A DNA stretch of 64,000 nt from Gammaproteobacteria bacterium (GCA_009841615.1 VXLL01000029.1:99356-163355), one strand, 5' to 3'. Shown: positions 1 to 10,451, counted from the first letter of the stretch. The notes: generated by a model from the letters alone, not told the origin. Numbers and translations are program-made.

Positions 1-162
1 TTGCGTCGAACTGCTCAAGATTACGATCTGATCCAAAATGAACAGTTGGAACGTCCAGCATATTTCAATGCTACTCACCTCATTGGTAGAGAATTTCGGA
101 TACAGACAGCATTACTAAAACTTCAAGAATTGGAGGAAAAACACGCAACATTAGAACCGTAG
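1..162 (+). CDS. C-terminal end of an unrecognised protein (5' end outside window)
   Basis: An open frame runs from the first base to a TAG stop at 160-162 and gives 53 residues. The visible part ends in a charged, helix-prone stretch rich in Leu, Gln, Glu and Lys (FRIQTALLKLQELEEKHATL), which could form a short coiled coil. The start lies outside the window, so neither length nor family can be judged, and I do not recognise it. It converges on the last gene of the solenoid array, whose stop is at 456. The 293 bases between them show no gene I can support. A spurious frame cannot be excluded because only 54 codons are seen. Confidence 0.45.
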   Translation: MRRTAQDYDLIQNEQLERPAYFNATHLIGREFRIQTALLKLQELEEKHATLEP

Positions 163-455
163 TGTATTCTGAGTGAAAGATGCACATAGCCATGCCAGTT
201 CAGTAATGTGCGCGCTTCCTAAGATTCTGGTCTGCACTGTTTTCCAAATCACAGAGTCGCCACATCGATAAGAGCAGCGCGACGAACCGGGTTAAATTAT
301 TCAGAAAACGTGGACTTGAGTGGTCAAGTAACAGTAGTTCAATGAACCACTAGCTTCCGATGAGAAGTTCTTTCTATCAGTTGCCCTTCGCGAATAAGTG
401 CCAATGACTTGCTCGAAATGATAACAAGTGAGTGTAATTCCAGTAATGTTGTTGA

Positions 456-2279
456 TCAGTCTTCCAATCGTTTGAGACTTGCCTCGTCTTCAGGAGTCAA
501 AAACGTTCGTACCCGTGCCAGCTGGTCGTCTGTGAAAACTGGGTTGTACCGGTTCTGCGAAATTAGTTCATATGCTGCTATGGACTTAATCGTCTTCGTC
601 GACAAGCCATCGAGAGAGTCCATTAAATTCTTTGGATTAGTTCTTGCCCAGGAAGAAAACACAGTTAGATAGTAATATCGTCGATTAGATTCTTCTAGTT
701 CTTCTCCAAGCACCAAAGCCTGTTCAATTTGACCCTCAACTACCATCTCCGATGCTACCCTACCGTACAGTATGTATTTGTACCTTTCGTTCACTCGAGG
801 CAGCAATTTCTTGGCGATTTCAATATCCCCTTCTCGAACAATTTCTCCTAGAACGTGGTAATCGAGTCCTAATCCCGATCCAGAAGCGGGATGCTCGATT
901 GCAAGTTCAAAAGCTTTATTAGGATCATTGTGAGCTAAACGGGGCAGAGTTCTCTCTAGTAGATTTCGTCGTTGCGGGTCCTCTGATTCAAAATTTTCTA
1001 GCACCCAGTCCGTCGCAGCTTCGGGGCGTTGAACTGCCCACTGGTAAACAACACTACGCAGAATCATCGAGGTGTTTCCAACGGTGTGTTCTACAGAACT
1101 GAGCATGTCAATTGCGCCCAAAGGGTCTTCACGAGCGACATTTGATAACGCTGTTGACAACGGATATGCTCGATTCTCTAACGAAATAGATTCAACATTC
1201 TCGATCATTTCAGAAGGATTACTCCGTGCCCAAGTGTAAGCGATGTTTTCTTCAAGGGCTGAAACCAGGGAAGCTGGTTCAAACGTCGAGACAACAGAGA
1301 GTGCGGCTGGTGCGTCTGTTCGAGCCCACACACGAACAATTTTTTCAGATAGATAAGACTGTTCTTGCTCATCTGTTAAGTTGCGAGCATACTCTAATGC
1401 GCTCTCAGGATCTTCTTGCGCGATCGCTTCTACTAAAGGAGGTCTGATCCGATAATCATCGACTCCTATTTGATAGATCTTCGAGAGCACCTCTAAACCG
1501 ATTTGTTCCCTCCATGCCTCTGCGACCTTTGCTAAAGTTTCAGTCTGCAGGATGTCGTCGACGTTGTCATTGAGCAAAAGGTCCCAAGATCGTTCAGGTT
1601 CTCCAATGTTCTCAGACACCTTCGAATCACTAAGTAATCTAAGAAAAGTCTTTTCGCTCTCGAGTTGTCTCGCTATTGAAAGACGTTCGTTCTCAGGTAG
1701 ATCGTCGCGGGTTTCGAGAATAGCTTGAGTAGCAACAATACGTCGCGAACTTACGAGTGTGGCGGCAGCGTTAATTGCATCTTCCAAGTGTAAGACTGCC
1801 CATTCGCTAAACACAATCTTTAAAGCTGCATTAGATTGAAGTATTGAAACTTCGTCAATACGTCGAAATGCTTCTTGTGGATTGATCGCTGCAAGACTCC
1901 GCAGTATGACTTCCTGCGCGATCTCACGCTGACTAGTGCGCTCGATGGACTTAGACTGATTCCACCATTCTTTCAATTCCTGCTCAGTCGCTTGAGAAAA
2001 GGTAGCGTGAAGGGCACTAGATTGCTCAGAGATGCTATGGTTTTTGAAGATTTCGTTAAACCGCCCGATCTCAATCCTGTCGTCGGTTGAAATTCTGTTC
2101 GTGCTAGTTGTTAAAGTCTGCTCGACTTTATTGTGTGCAACGTCTTGAGTGGATTGTTCGTTCTGAGGACCAATCCTTTGAATCGCAAGAACTGCTAGTA
2201 CCCCAATTATCAGGCCTATTGCTAGCGAGAAGCCGACTATCGAAATTCTGTTACTTCTGGTTGAAGTCTGTTCGTTCAT
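456..2279 (-). CDS. Membrane-anchored W-A-x-x-D-P repeat solenoid protein, array member 1
   Basis: 607 residues, the last gene of the leftward array in transcription order. Residues 11-34 form one hydrophobic helix after a short Arg-containing tail, so the protein is probably anchored in the inner membrane with its bulk in the periplasm. A Ser/Thr/Gln-rich linker follows to about residue 70. The rest is helical, with repeats about 30-37 residues apart that carry motifs such as VWARTDAPAAL, TWARSNPSEMI, VAREDPLGAI and QWAVQRPEAA. The family block near residues 105-122 (WWNQSK..ER..REIAQ) has Gln where nearly all siblings have His. It ends in the family tail NPVFTDDQLARVRTFL. There is no enzyme motif. 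The ATG has only a distant GGGG upstream. Fold and location are inferences and the function is unknown. Confidence 0.85.
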   Translation of the reverse strand: MNEQTSTRSNRISIVGFSLAIGLIIGVLAVLAIQRIGPQNEQSTQDVAHNKVEQTLTTSTNRISTDDRIEIGRFNEIFKNHSISEQSSALHATFSQATEQELKEWWNQSKSIERTSQREIAQEVILRSLAAINPQEAFRRIDEVSILQSNAALKIVFSEWAVLHLEDAINAAATLVSSRRIVATQAILETRDDLPENERLSIARQLESEKTFLRLLSDSKVSENIGEPERSWDLLLNDNVDDILQTETLAKVAEAWREQIGLEVLSKIYQIGVDDYRIRPPLVEAIAQEDPESALEYARNLTDEQEQSYLSEKIVRVWARTDAPAALSVVSTFEPASLVSALEENIAYTWARSNPSEMIENVESISLENRAYPLSTALSNVAREDPLGAIDMLSSVEHTVGNTSMILRSVVYQWAVQRPEAATDWVLENFESEDPQRRNLLERTLPRLAHNDPNKAFELAIEHPASGSGLGLDYHVLGEIVREGDIEIAKKLLPRVNERYKYILYGRVASEMVVEGQIEQALVLGEELEESNRRYYYLTVFSSWARTNPKNLMDSLDGLSTKTIKSIAAYELISQNRYNPVFTDDQLARVRTFLTPEDEASLKRLED

Positions 2280-2600
2280 TGTTGAAACGTTTATACCCCA
2301 TTGGACTTCTAAATTGATTATATGCTGTATGAGTCGAGTGACTGTTGCTCGGTCCTGTCAATGAACAATTCGAACTAAACTAGCATTTTCTCTGTCTTGT
2401 GCCGAGATCAGGTTGAAATTTCGGACTCACGTTTGTTCTTCATCACTTGGTTTCACGGACAGCAGGTAATATCGTCTATCCCCCTGGTTGTGCAAACCTC
2501 GTTTTGCGAGTTGATGAACCGAACCGGTCCCTTCGGCAGGCATTGAACGCACTCTATCTAGAACCAAAATTTACTCAACACGTCTACCCTTGTCTTTCGA
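2280..2600. other. Intergenic spacer between array members 2 and 1
   Basis: 321 bases between the start of member 1 and the stop of member 2. I see no open frame with family similarity, no T-tract hairpin and no clear promoter. It is the longest clean spacer in the array apart from the one holding the relic at 16776. Confidence 0.6.
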
Positions 2601-4442
2601 TTACAAGTTGAGGTTAATGATTCGATTCAAGTGCAATTCGTCATCAAAACTCAAAAGGCTTGTTGCGTGGTCGATCTGCTCTTTAGACAACACGGGTTGT
2701 CGTCGGTTAGTCAATATGAGGTGTAGTGCGGCTTTAGACATTAGACTATCTGTTGGAAGATCTTTAAGTGATTCATAGAGTTTCTTGGGCTTAGTGGCAG
2801 CCCAAAGACTCATAACTCGGACATAGTAAAAATCTTGCTGTTTTTCGCTCAAGTTCTTCCCAAGTTCCAAAGCTTCCAGTTCCTCGGACTCACGAATCAT
2901 TAATTCACCGACGGTACTGTAAACTGCTGATTTGGAACTCTCCTTCACTTGAGGTAGAAATTGCTTTGCTGCTTCGAGATTACCTACCGATGCGAGTTCT
3001 CGAATCACTAAATAATCTAAACCGACTCCCTGGTGAGTGGTCGATGTGTAAGTTTTCGCGAGTTCAAACGCATGATCAGGATCCTGACGAGCTAAACGCG
3101 GTAATACCTGCATCAGCAATGAACGGCGTTGAGAATCGTCTTGAATAAAGTTTTTTACTACCCAGTCAGCAACCACATCAGGTTGTTGATAGGACCATTC
3201 GGTGACAATCTTATTTAGGAGACTAGAAGTATTTCCAACATAAGCGTCCACGGAAGTGATCCTGTCCAGTGCCTCCATCGGATCCCGACGCGCGATAGTG
3301 GCAAACGCGGATTCCAATGCTGACAATCGAAACTGATCTGGTATTGCTCCTACATTTTCGATCACATTGACCGGAGCTGTCCGAGCCCATGTTGTTGCCA
3401 CCGTGTCTTCAAGTTTTGAAGAGAATGAAGATGGTTCTAAAGATGAAACTGCATTCAATGCTGCTGGCGCATCCCTCTTAGCCCAATCACGAACAATAAT
3501 CGTGGATAGATTCAGCTTGTCGTAATTGGCGTTTAACCCGTACGTATATTCCAAGGCACCAGCAGGATCTACTCTAGCAATTGCTTCCAAAAGATAAACT
3601 TTACTCCCATAGTCGTCAATTTCTGCATAGATTTTCGAAAGCACCTCGAATCCAATCTGTTCGTGCCAAGCTTCAGCCACGGTTACCAAGGACTCTGTTT
3701 GCAGTGAATCGTCGACATTGTCTTTGAGCAAAATACTCCACGACTCTCTAGGGTTTGCAATGCTTTGAAGTGCCTTCACTTCGCTGCTCAATCTGTCATA
3801 GGTTTCTGCTCTATCGAGTTGCACTGCGATCGCGCGAAGCTCATCTTCAGAAAGATCATCACGGGTTTTAAGGATTGATTCGAGTGCTAAGGTTCTTCGT
3901 GTCCTTAGAAGTTTTGCGGCAGCCTGGATCGCTCCATCTAAGTCTAATACCGCCCACTCGTTAAAAATTGTCCTTAATAGTGCATCCGCTAGGAGCGGTG
4001 AGACTTCATTTAGATATTGAACTGCTTGTTGTGGATTTATCGCGGTCAGATTTCTGAGAATGATCTGTTGTGCAATCTCACGATGACTAGAGCGCTCAAT
4101 ATTTTTTGATTGAATCCACCAATCTTTCAATTCCTGTTCGGTCGCGTGAGAAAGGGTAGCGTGCAGTGCACGGTATTGGTCGGAAATACTATCATGCTTG
4201 AAGACTTCTTGAAACTGCCCGACGTCAATCTTGTCAGTGGTTGAAATTCTGTCAGTGCTAGTTGTTGTAGTTTGCTCGAATTCTCCCTGTGCAACTTCTT
4301 GAGTGGAATGTTCGTCTCGCGGAACGAAATTTTGAATAGCAACGATTGCTAGTATTCCAAAAACCAGACCTATCGCGAAAGAGACTCCAACTAGGGCAAT
4401 TCGATTGAATACTGTCGAAGATTGCTTACCGTTTGTTGCCAT
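2601..4442 (-). CDS. Membrane-anchored W-A-x-x-D-P repeat solenoid protein, array member 2
   Basis: 613 residues with a convincing start: TTGGAG lies seven bases upstream of the ATG. A signal anchor (about residues 16-37, VGVSFAIGLVFGILAIVAIQ) is followed by a Gln/Thr/Ser linker and the family block WWIQSKNIERSSHREIAQQ. The solenoid carries units such as DWAKRDAPAAL, TWARTAPVNVI, TIARRDPMEAL, EWSYQQPDVVADW and RLARQDPDHAFEL. The C-terminal tail is LSKEQIDHATSLL and lacks the usual acidic-aromatic end. Lys and Asn are slightly more frequent than in member 1. The protein is probably periplasmic and tethered to the inner membrane. It shares its architecture with the other array members, and no catalytic residues are recognisable. 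Confidence 0.86.
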   Translation of the reverse strand: MATNGKQSSTVFNRIALVGVSFAIGLVFGILAIVAIQNFVPRDEHSTQEVAQGEFEQTTTTSTDRISTTDKIDVGQFQEVFKHDSISDQYRALHATLSHATEQELKDWWIQSKNIERSSHREIAQQIILRNLTAINPQQAVQYLNEVSPLLADALLRTIFNEWAVLDLDGAIQAAAKLLRTRRTLALESILKTRDDLSEDELRAIAVQLDRAETYDRLSSEVKALQSIANPRESWSILLKDNVDDSLQTESLVTVAEAWHEQIGFEVLSKIYAEIDDYGSKVYLLEAIARVDPAGALEYTYGLNANYDKLNLSTIIVRDWAKRDAPAALNAVSSLEPSSFSSKLEDTVATTWARTAPVNVIENVGAIPDQFRLSALESAFATIARRDPMEALDRITSVDAYVGNTSSLLNKIVTEWSYQQPDVVADWVVKNFIQDDSQRRSLLMQVLPRLARQDPDHAFELAKTYTSTTHQGVGLDYLVIRELASVGNLEAAKQFLPQVKESSKSAVYSTVGELMIRESEELEALELGKNLSEKQQDFYYVRVMSLWAATKPKKLYESLKDLPTDSLMSKAALHLILTNRRQPVLSKEQIDHATSLLSFDDELHLNRIINLNL

Positions 4443-4694
4443 GTTGCTACTCCAAATAGCGCATTCTCAATTATAAATCGAGATTTTGAGGTTTTAAAGA
4501 AGATTAAGAAACTTCGGTCAGGACGGTACTAGTGTTGACTCAAAACTACCGAATCATGGAGTATGTTCGAACGTTGTTCATTCAACATACTATTGCAACT
4601 TTAGCTGAAACGAGCCTCTTACGTTCCAGCTTTGATCATACCAAGGTGATTATCTCAATCCGATGAACTTTGAATAACTCTCCCAGATGAGGTG

Positions 4695-6527
4695 TTATCG
4701 GTTTTCAAATTGTTCTACCAAAGCTTCGTCTTCGGCGGTTAAGAGAGTTCTTGCTTGTTCGATCTGATCGTCCGTGAGTACGGGATCGAATCGGTTCTGC
4801 GATATTAGTTGTCTTGCTGCGAGTGACGCAAGGTCACTGGACTGTAAGTTTTCAAGCGATTCATATAGGTCCGTGGGATCATTGCTGGCCCACAAAAGCA
4901 TTACGTGCCAAAAGTACATCTGCTGATTCGATTCTGCTAAATCATATCCAAGTTCCAAAGCTTCGTTATTCTGTCCCGCATTCACTAACTCCGTGGCTAC
5001 GCTACTGTATATAGACTGTTTGGCCTTTGTGCGTACTCGAGGTAGAAACTTCTTCGCGACTTCGATGTCGCCGTATAAGATAATTTCTTGCATGACTTGG
5101 AACTCTATTTCATACCCCTCGCTAGGAGCAGGTTGTGCCAACGCCAGCTCAAATGCCTTATCGGGGTCTTGGCTAGCCAAACGCTGCAATACTCCCCTCA
5201 ATAGCATTTGACGCTGAGGATCTTCTCGGGCAAAGTTGTTCAGAACCCAATCGGTTGCAGAATCAGGTTGTCGATTCGCCCATTGATTGACAATGCGGGT
5301 AAGAAGCGAGGAAGTATTTCCTACATAACGTTCCACAGAACTCAGCATTTCGATTGCATTCTTGGGATCCTGGCGAGCGATTGATGAAAACGCGGTTTCC
5401 AATGACAACAACCGAGGTCTCTCGGATATGGACTCGATATTCTCGATGAATTCAATCGGGTTGGTTCTCGCCCACGTTAGAGCCACCACACTTTCCAGCG
5501 TTGTAGCTATAGAAGATGGTTCAAAGGTCAATGAGGCAGCTAAAGCAGCCCTTGGATCCTTACGCGCCCATACAAGAACAATTTCTCTTGACAAACTCTC
5601 TTTTTCTTTTTGATCTTGTAAGCCACGAGTGTAGTCCAAAGCACCCTCTGGATTCACTCGTGCAACCGCTTTCATCAGATCGTATTTAATTCCAAATAGA
5701 GGCATTTCGTAAATTTTCGAGAGCACGGCAAACCCGATTTGTTCACGCCACGCTTCAAGAACTGTCAAGAATGTCTCCGTCTGCAGATAGTTGGCGACAT
5801 CATCGTTGAGTAATGTGTTCCACGAATCTTGGGGTTCAGCTAAGCTTTGGGATGCCTTCGCTTCACTGACCAACATAAGGTAAGTATCTTCTCCTTTGAG
5901 TTGCCTCGCAATCATTCTTTGTTGTTCTTCAGACAGATCGTCGCGAGTTTCAAGAATGGTTTGCAACGCAACGATACGTCTCGGTCCTGGAAGAGTGGTA
6001 GCAATCTCGACCGCTTCTTCTAATCGAAAAACCGACCACTCACTAAATAGTGTTCTCAACAAACGGTCCATTTGAAAGACTGAAACATCATTTAAGCATT
6101 GAAGTGCTTCTTTAGGATTAATCGCCGACAAATTCCCAATAATGACCTGTTGCGCGATTTCACGATGACTCTCTCGCTCAATGTTCTGAGTGTGTATCCA
6201 CCATTCTTTCAACTCCGTTTCATTGGCTCGAGACAAGAGAACGTAAAGTGATGTGTACTGTTCGGCGGTACTTCGATGTTTGAAAATATTTTGAAATTCC
6301 CCAACATTACCAGTGATCTCTAGGGGACTAGAAAGACTAGATCCCGTCGGAGACTTCTGGACACGTTGCTGTGCAGTATTTTGTGTCGCATGCTCTTCTT
6401 CCTTAGGATAAAAATTTTGGATTACAACAACAGAAAGCACACCGATTGCTAAGCCCAGCGCGAAAATAATCCCAGTTTTTAGAATCAGTATCGAAGTTGT
6501 TGAAGATTGCTTTCTTAGGGTAGGCAT
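4695..6527 (-). CDS. Membrane-anchored W-A-x-x-D-P repeat solenoid protein, array member 3
   Basis: 610 residues. The hydrophobic anchor is at about residues 17-38 (LKTGIIFALGLAIGVLSVVV) and is followed by the conserved I-Q-N-F-Y-P exit from the membrane. The conserved block WWIHTQNIERESHREIAQQ lies near residues 105-123. Repeat motifs include TWARTNPIEFI, SIARQDPKNAI, QWANRQPDSATDW, RLASQDPDKAFEL and LWASNDPTDLYESL, and the tail is the family signature DPVLTDDQIEQARTLL. Of all the copies, this one shows the repeat consensus most regularly in its second half. The start has no strong ribosome binding site. It lies 106 bases downstream of member 4 and 252 bases upstream of member 2. Anchoring and helical fold are inferred. 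Confidence 0.85.
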   Translation of the reverse strand: MPTLRKQSSTTSILILKTGIIFALGLAIGVLSVVVIQNFYPKEEEHATQNTAQQRVQKSPTGSSLSSPLEITGNVGEFQNIFKHRSTAEQYTSLYVLLSRANETELKEWWIHTQNIERESHREIAQQVIIGNLSAINPKEALQCLNDVSVFQMDRLLRTLFSEWSVFRLEEAVEIATTLPGPRRIVALQTILETRDDLSEEQQRMIARQLKGEDTYLMLVSEAKASQSLAEPQDSWNTLLNDDVANYLQTETFLTVLEAWREQIGFAVLSKIYEMPLFGIKYDLMKAVARVNPEGALDYTRGLQDQKEKESLSREIVLVWARKDPRAALAASLTFEPSSIATTLESVVALTWARTNPIEFIENIESISERPRLLSLETAFSSIARQDPKNAIEMLSSVERYVGNTSSLLTRIVNQWANRQPDSATDWVLNNFAREDPQRQMLLRGVLQRLASQDPDKAFELALAQPAPSEGYEIEFQVMQEIILYGDIEVAKKFLPRVRTKAKQSIYSSVATELVNAGQNNEALELGYDLAESNQQMYFWHVMLLWASNDPTDLYESLENLQSSDLASLAARQLISQNRFDPVLTDDQIEQARTLLTAEDEALVEQFENR

Positions 6528-6633
6528 AGTTCTGAACTAGTGATAGGCTCGGCTGATAGTAAGATGATGGAACGTTGCTCCCGGTGTTGTTCTCCACAGA
6601 CAAATCTGTCAGTGCTCACTGAGTTAGTGTTAC

Positions 6634-8409
6634 TCACGCTTCGTCTTCGGAAATCAAGAAGGTTTTCACATGTTCGATCTGGTCATCGGTTAATAATGGC
6701 GCTGATCGATTCATCCATATTAATCGGCCCGCAGCGTACGACTTGAGATCTTTCGTCGGTAACTCTTCGAGTGATTCATAGAGGTCTTTGGCATCGTGCC
6801 ACGTCCAATTCTGTACAACTGTTTGATAGAAATATTTCCGTTTCTCTGCGTCGAGGTCTTCTCCAAGTGCGAAAGCTTCGTTAGTTTTATCCATCTCTAC
6901 TAACTCGTCTGCGACGAGACTATATGTTTCAAGTTGCGAATTTTCACGAACTCGAGGAAGTAGGTTGGCGGCTTGTTCGATATTACCTTCTCGAACTAGT
7001 TTCCGCACCACGTAGTACTCTAAACCTGATCCCCGATTTGGAGCAGGTTGATCTATCGCGAGTTCAAACGCTTTGTTCGGATTTTGGACTGCCATGTTTT
7101 GCAGTGCGTCCTGTAATAGCATGCGCCGTTGCGGATCTTCTCTGGAGAAGTTCTCCAAGACCCAATCTACCGCTGCGTCAGGTTGTTGTACAGCCCATGC
7201 TCCAACTATTCCGTTAAGAATGGTCGAAGTATTCCCAACGTAGTTTTCGATAGAGCTGAGCATTGCGATTGCGTTCATCGGATCTTTACGAGCGAGATTC
7301 GAAAACGCTACTTCCAGCGGTGCGATACGAGCATCCTTGGAAAGCACTTCGATATTCTTAATTAAGTCATAGGGTTTAGCACTAACCCAGACGTAAGTGA
7401 TGGTAGATGCAAGGCTTGACGCCATTGATGGTGGTTCATAAGTAGACACAGCAGCTAGTGCAGCTTGTGGTTCTGTCCTAGCCCATTCTCGAACGATTAT
7501 GTAAGACAATGCTGACTGTACTCTAGAGTCCGACAATCCACGGGTGTAATCCAAAGTACCAATCGGATCTACCTGTGTGATTACTCTCACTAAATCAGCT
7601 CTTATTCGAGAGTTCTCAATTTCGGAGTAGATAATTGATAGCACATCGAAACCAATCTCCGCAAACCAAGCCTGAGCAACTATTGCTAATGACTGCGTCT
7701 GTTGAGAATCGTCGATCTCGTCATTGAGCAAGGTATTCCATGCTTCTTTAGGCTCTGCTATGCTATGTGCTGCTTTGGTATCGCTAGCCATCCTAAGGAA
7801 GGTATCCTCATCGTTGAGCTGTACCGCGATCAATCGTCGCTTATCCTCCGATAGGTCGTCGCGAGATTGAAGGATTGCTTGAAGAGCGACGATACGTCGC
7901 AAACCTTCAAGAGTAGAAGCAGCTTCGATGGCTCCCTCTAAGTTTGATACCGCCCATTCGCTAAAGACAGTCGTAAACAGTGTGTCAATACGAAATATCG
8001 ATACGTCGTCGAGATATCTAAGAGCTTGTTCTGCATTGATCGCTGTGAGTTTCCGGAGTATGACATTCTGTGCGATTTCTCGATGACTTGCTCGCTCAAT
8101 ATTTTTAGATTGATTCCACCAATCTCTCAGTTGCGGTTCGGTGGCACCGAATAGGCTAGTGTATAGTGCAGTGTGTTGTTCAGTGATACTTCGATGTTTG
8201 AAGATGTCTTCGAATTTCCCAACTCCGACTGTACTTGTCGATGACAGATTGTTGGAAATCTCTGTCGAAGATTGTTCAACTTCACCTTGAGTAACGTTTT
8301 GAGGCGCATGCTCGTTTTTACGACTCATGCTTTGGATTGCGATAACAGCAAGAATACCGATTGCAAGACCCGTTGCGAACGTACCTGCGATAATAAGACC
8401 CCGTTTCAT
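6634..8409 (-). CDS. Membrane-anchored W-A-x-x-D-P repeat solenoid protein, array member 4
   Basis: 591 residues from the ATG at 8407-8409; an in-frame GTG immediately before it would add one residue. It is the shortest main-array member because its cytoplasmic tail is only M-K-R-G before the anchor (GLIIAGTFATGLAIGILAVI). Members 5 and 7 have very similar anchors. The conserved block WWNQSKNIERASHREIAQ and the motifs EWARTEPQAAL, NLARKDPMNAI, AWAVQQPDAAVDW and NMAVQNPNKAFEL place it firmly in the family. One unit is unusual: VWVSAKPYDLI replaces the common W-A-R. The last residues are LISEDEA with no acidic-aromatic end. It is probably periplasmic and membrane-tethered, with unknown function. 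Confidence 0.85.
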   Translation of the reverse strand: MKRGLIIAGTFATGLAIGILAVIAIQSMSRKNEHAPQNVTQGEVEQSSTEISNNLSSTSTVGVGKFEDIFKHRSITEQHTALYTSLFGATEPQLRDWWNQSKNIERASHREIAQNVILRKLTAINAEQALRYLDDVSIFRIDTLFTTVFSEWAVSNLEGAIEAASTLEGLRRIVALQAILQSRDDLSEDKRRLIAVQLNDEDTFLRMASDTKAAHSIAEPKEAWNTLLNDEIDDSQQTQSLAIVAQAWFAEIGFDVLSIIYSEIENSRIRADLVRVITQVDPIGTLDYTRGLSDSRVQSALSYIIVREWARTEPQAALAAVSTYEPPSMASSLASTITYVWVSAKPYDLIKNIEVLSKDARIAPLEVAFSNLARKDPMNAIAMLSSIENYVGNTSTILNGIVGAWAVQQPDAAVDWVLENFSREDPQRRMLLQDALQNMAVQNPNKAFELAIDQPAPNRGSGLEYYVVRKLVREGNIEQAANLLPRVRENSQLETYSLVADELVEMDKTNEAFALGEDLDAEKRKYFYQTVVQNWTWHDAKDLYESLEELPTKDLKSYAAGRLIWMNRSAPLLTDDQIEHVKTFLISEDEA

Positions 8410-8412
8410 CAC

Positions 8413-8639
8413 TTCAGACTATTTCTCTTTGCCGTATATGCGCTGTTGGTGCTATGCTACCGTTGATTGACGTTATGCGGACCGAAAATGTTGTTGGAAA
8501 TATTAGCAATCAACGTGAAGTGAGTTCCTTCTAGCGACCATTCATATCATGACACTCTGGATGAGTAAGAGTTTGAAACATTTTGGTAGATATGGATAGA
8601 TTCTCTTGATCTAAATATTTCGTTCAAAGAAATTCTCTA
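8413..8639. repeat. Duplicated intergenic spacer, copy A (partner at 10452-10650)
   Basis: This spacer can be aligned by eye with 10452-10650. Shared landmarks in the same order are TTTGCC-A/G-TA near the left end, an ATTGAC element followed by a GGAC-GAAAAT-like stretch, an ATCATGA element, and a GGTRGAYATGGATARATTC stretch just before the next stop codon. The duplication unit therefore included the spacer as well as the gene. No separate gene is seen in it. Confidence 0.6.
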
Positions 8640-10451
8640 TCAATTTTCAAAACGTTCGACGCGAGCCGCGTCTTCGGAGTTCAAGAGAGATCTTGCTTGT
8701 TCGAGTTGATCATCTGTGAAAATTGGATCTGTTTGGTTTTGCCACATAAGCTCTGCCGCCGCTAGCGATTGGACACGACTAGATGGTAAGTCTTCAAGTG
8801 TCTCGTAAAGGTCTGTGGGATCGGTTCTCGCCCAAATCTGCACGACCAGTTGATAGTAAGATTCTTGTTGCCGTGGTTCTAGATCACTCCCCAGTTCTAA
8901 GGCTTCGATAGTTTGTCCATCGTTTACCATCGCGTATGCGATGTCGCCATATGCATATGCCCGAGCATTTTCTCGCACTCGAGGCAGTAAGCTAATTGCA
9001 AGATCGACATCGCCATCTCGGGTTAGTTGCCGAATGACCAAGGACTCTAATCCAGACCTTTGGTTTGGGGCAGGTTGTTCTATCGCCAGTTCAAAGGCTT
9101 TTATTGGATCTTGACGAGCCAAAGAGGGCAGTACGGCCTCCAACAGTGTCCGAAGTTGTGCGTCCTCTTGGTCAAAATTGTTTAGCACCCAATCTGCTGC
9201 TGCTTCCGGTTGTCGCATTGCCCATCGATCGACAATACGATTGAGAATCGTAGAGGTATTGCCAACGGAGTTTGCTACGGAACTAAGCATGTCGATCGCA
9301 CGTAATGGGTCTTCGCGAGCGATGTACGAAAACGCCGTTTCCAAAGGGGATACTCGCGATTCCTCAGACACAATCTCGATATTTTCAATCAATTCATAAG
9401 GTTTGGTTCTAGCCCACACCTCCGCGATTTCTTCTTCAAGACCAGGAATGAGGGAGGATGGCTCAAAAGTTGAGACGGCGGCGAGAGCAGCGAGTGCGTC
9501 TGTTCTAGCCCATTCACGAACAATTATGTTAGACAAATAAGACTGTTCATTTTCCTCTGTCAATCCTTGGACGTAGTCCAACGCTAGAGCTGGGTCTACT
9601 TGCACAATCGATTCCATGATTTGCCACTTGATCCAGTAGTCTTCAGTTCTTGAACGGTAAATTCTCGAGAGTACCTCAAAACCAATTTGTTCGCGCCACG
9701 TCTCTGCGATTGTTGCTAAAGTTCCCATCTGCAAAAAATCATCAACATTGTCATCGAGCAGAATACGCCACGCCTCCTGAGGATTTGATATGCTTTCAAT
9801 TGCTTTCGCTTCGCTGATCAATTTTTGGTAAGTTTCTATTCTTTCGAGCTGTATAGCGATCGCTCGTCTCTCTTCTTCAGATAGGTCATCACGGGTTACA
9901 AGGATAGCTTCGAGTGCTATGTTTCGGCGCGCACCCGCAAGATTAGCAGCAGCCTCGATCGCGTCGTATAAGTTTAAAACTGCCCACTCGGTAAAAATTG
10001 TCGTTAACAACGTATCCGTTTGAAGCGGCGAGACGTCATCTAAATATTGAACAGCTCGTTGTGGATTGAGCGCGGTCAGATTTCTGACAATGAACTGTTG
10101 TGCGATTTCTCGATGGCTGGTGCGCTCGACTTGTTTAGATTGAATCCACCAATCTTTCAACTTCTCTTCTGTAGCTCCGAATAGGCTAATATTTAGCGTA
10201 GTGTGTTGTTCAGTGATACTTTGATGTTTGAAGATTTCTTCGAATTGTCCAACATCAACTGGGCTTACAGACGTCAGTCTGACATCACTCTTTGTCGCAC
10301 CTTGCTCGACTTCATCTTGAACAACACCGTTCGGCGGATGCTCCTTTTGAGGAACGGTATTTTGAATTGCAATAACGGTCAGTGCTCCTATCACTAGACC
10401 TATCGCGAACGTACCAGCAATCACAATACCGCGTTTTGACAAACCAAACAT
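8640..10451 (-). CDS. Membrane-anchored W-A-x-x-D-P repeat solenoid protein, array member 5
   Basis: 603 residues, the best reference for the family. The anchor is at residues 8-29, the linker runs to about 65, and the block WWIQSKQVERTSHREIAQQ is at 101-119. Repeat units start near residues 126, 155, 222, 250, 282, 313 (EWARTDALAAL), 345 (VWARTKPYEL), 376 (YIAREDPLRAI), 409 (RWAMRQPEAAADW), 443 (SLARQDPIKAFEL), 475, 507 and 539 (IWARTDPTDLYETL). The tail is FTDDQLEQARSLL. The ATG directly follows a run of nine A. An upstream ATG-GCA before the A-run would join in frame if the run had eight A, so the N-terminus may be variable. Members 6 and 7 are close siblings. There is no enzyme motif and no known homologue by name. 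Confidence 0.87.
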   Translation of the reverse strand: MFGLSKRGIVIAGTFAIGLVIGALTVIAIQNTVPQKEHPPNGVVQDEVEQGATKSDVRLTSVSPVDVGQFEEIFKHQSITEQHTTLNISLFGATEEKLKDWWIQSKQVERTSHREIAQQFIVRNLTALNPQRAVQYLDDVSPLQTDTLLTTIFTEWAVLNLYDAIEAAANLAGARRNIALEAILVTRDDLSEEERRAIAIQLERIETYQKLISEAKAIESISNPQEAWRILLDDNVDDFLQMGTLATIAETWREQIGFEVLSRIYRSRTEDYWIKWQIMESIVQVDPALALDYVQGLTEENEQSYLSNIIVREWARTDALAALAAVSTFEPSSLIPGLEEEIAEVWARTKPYELIENIEIVSEESRVSPLETAFSYIAREDPLRAIDMLSSVANSVGNTSTILNRIVDRWAMRQPEAAADWVLNNFDQEDAQLRTLLEAVLPSLARQDPIKAFELAIEQPAPNQRSGLESLVIRQLTRDGDVDLAISLLPRVRENARAYAYGDIAYAMVNDGQTIEALELGSDLEPRQQESYYQLVVQIWARTDPTDLYETLEDLPSSRVQSLAAAELMWQNQTDPIFTDDQLEQARSLLNSEDAARVERFEN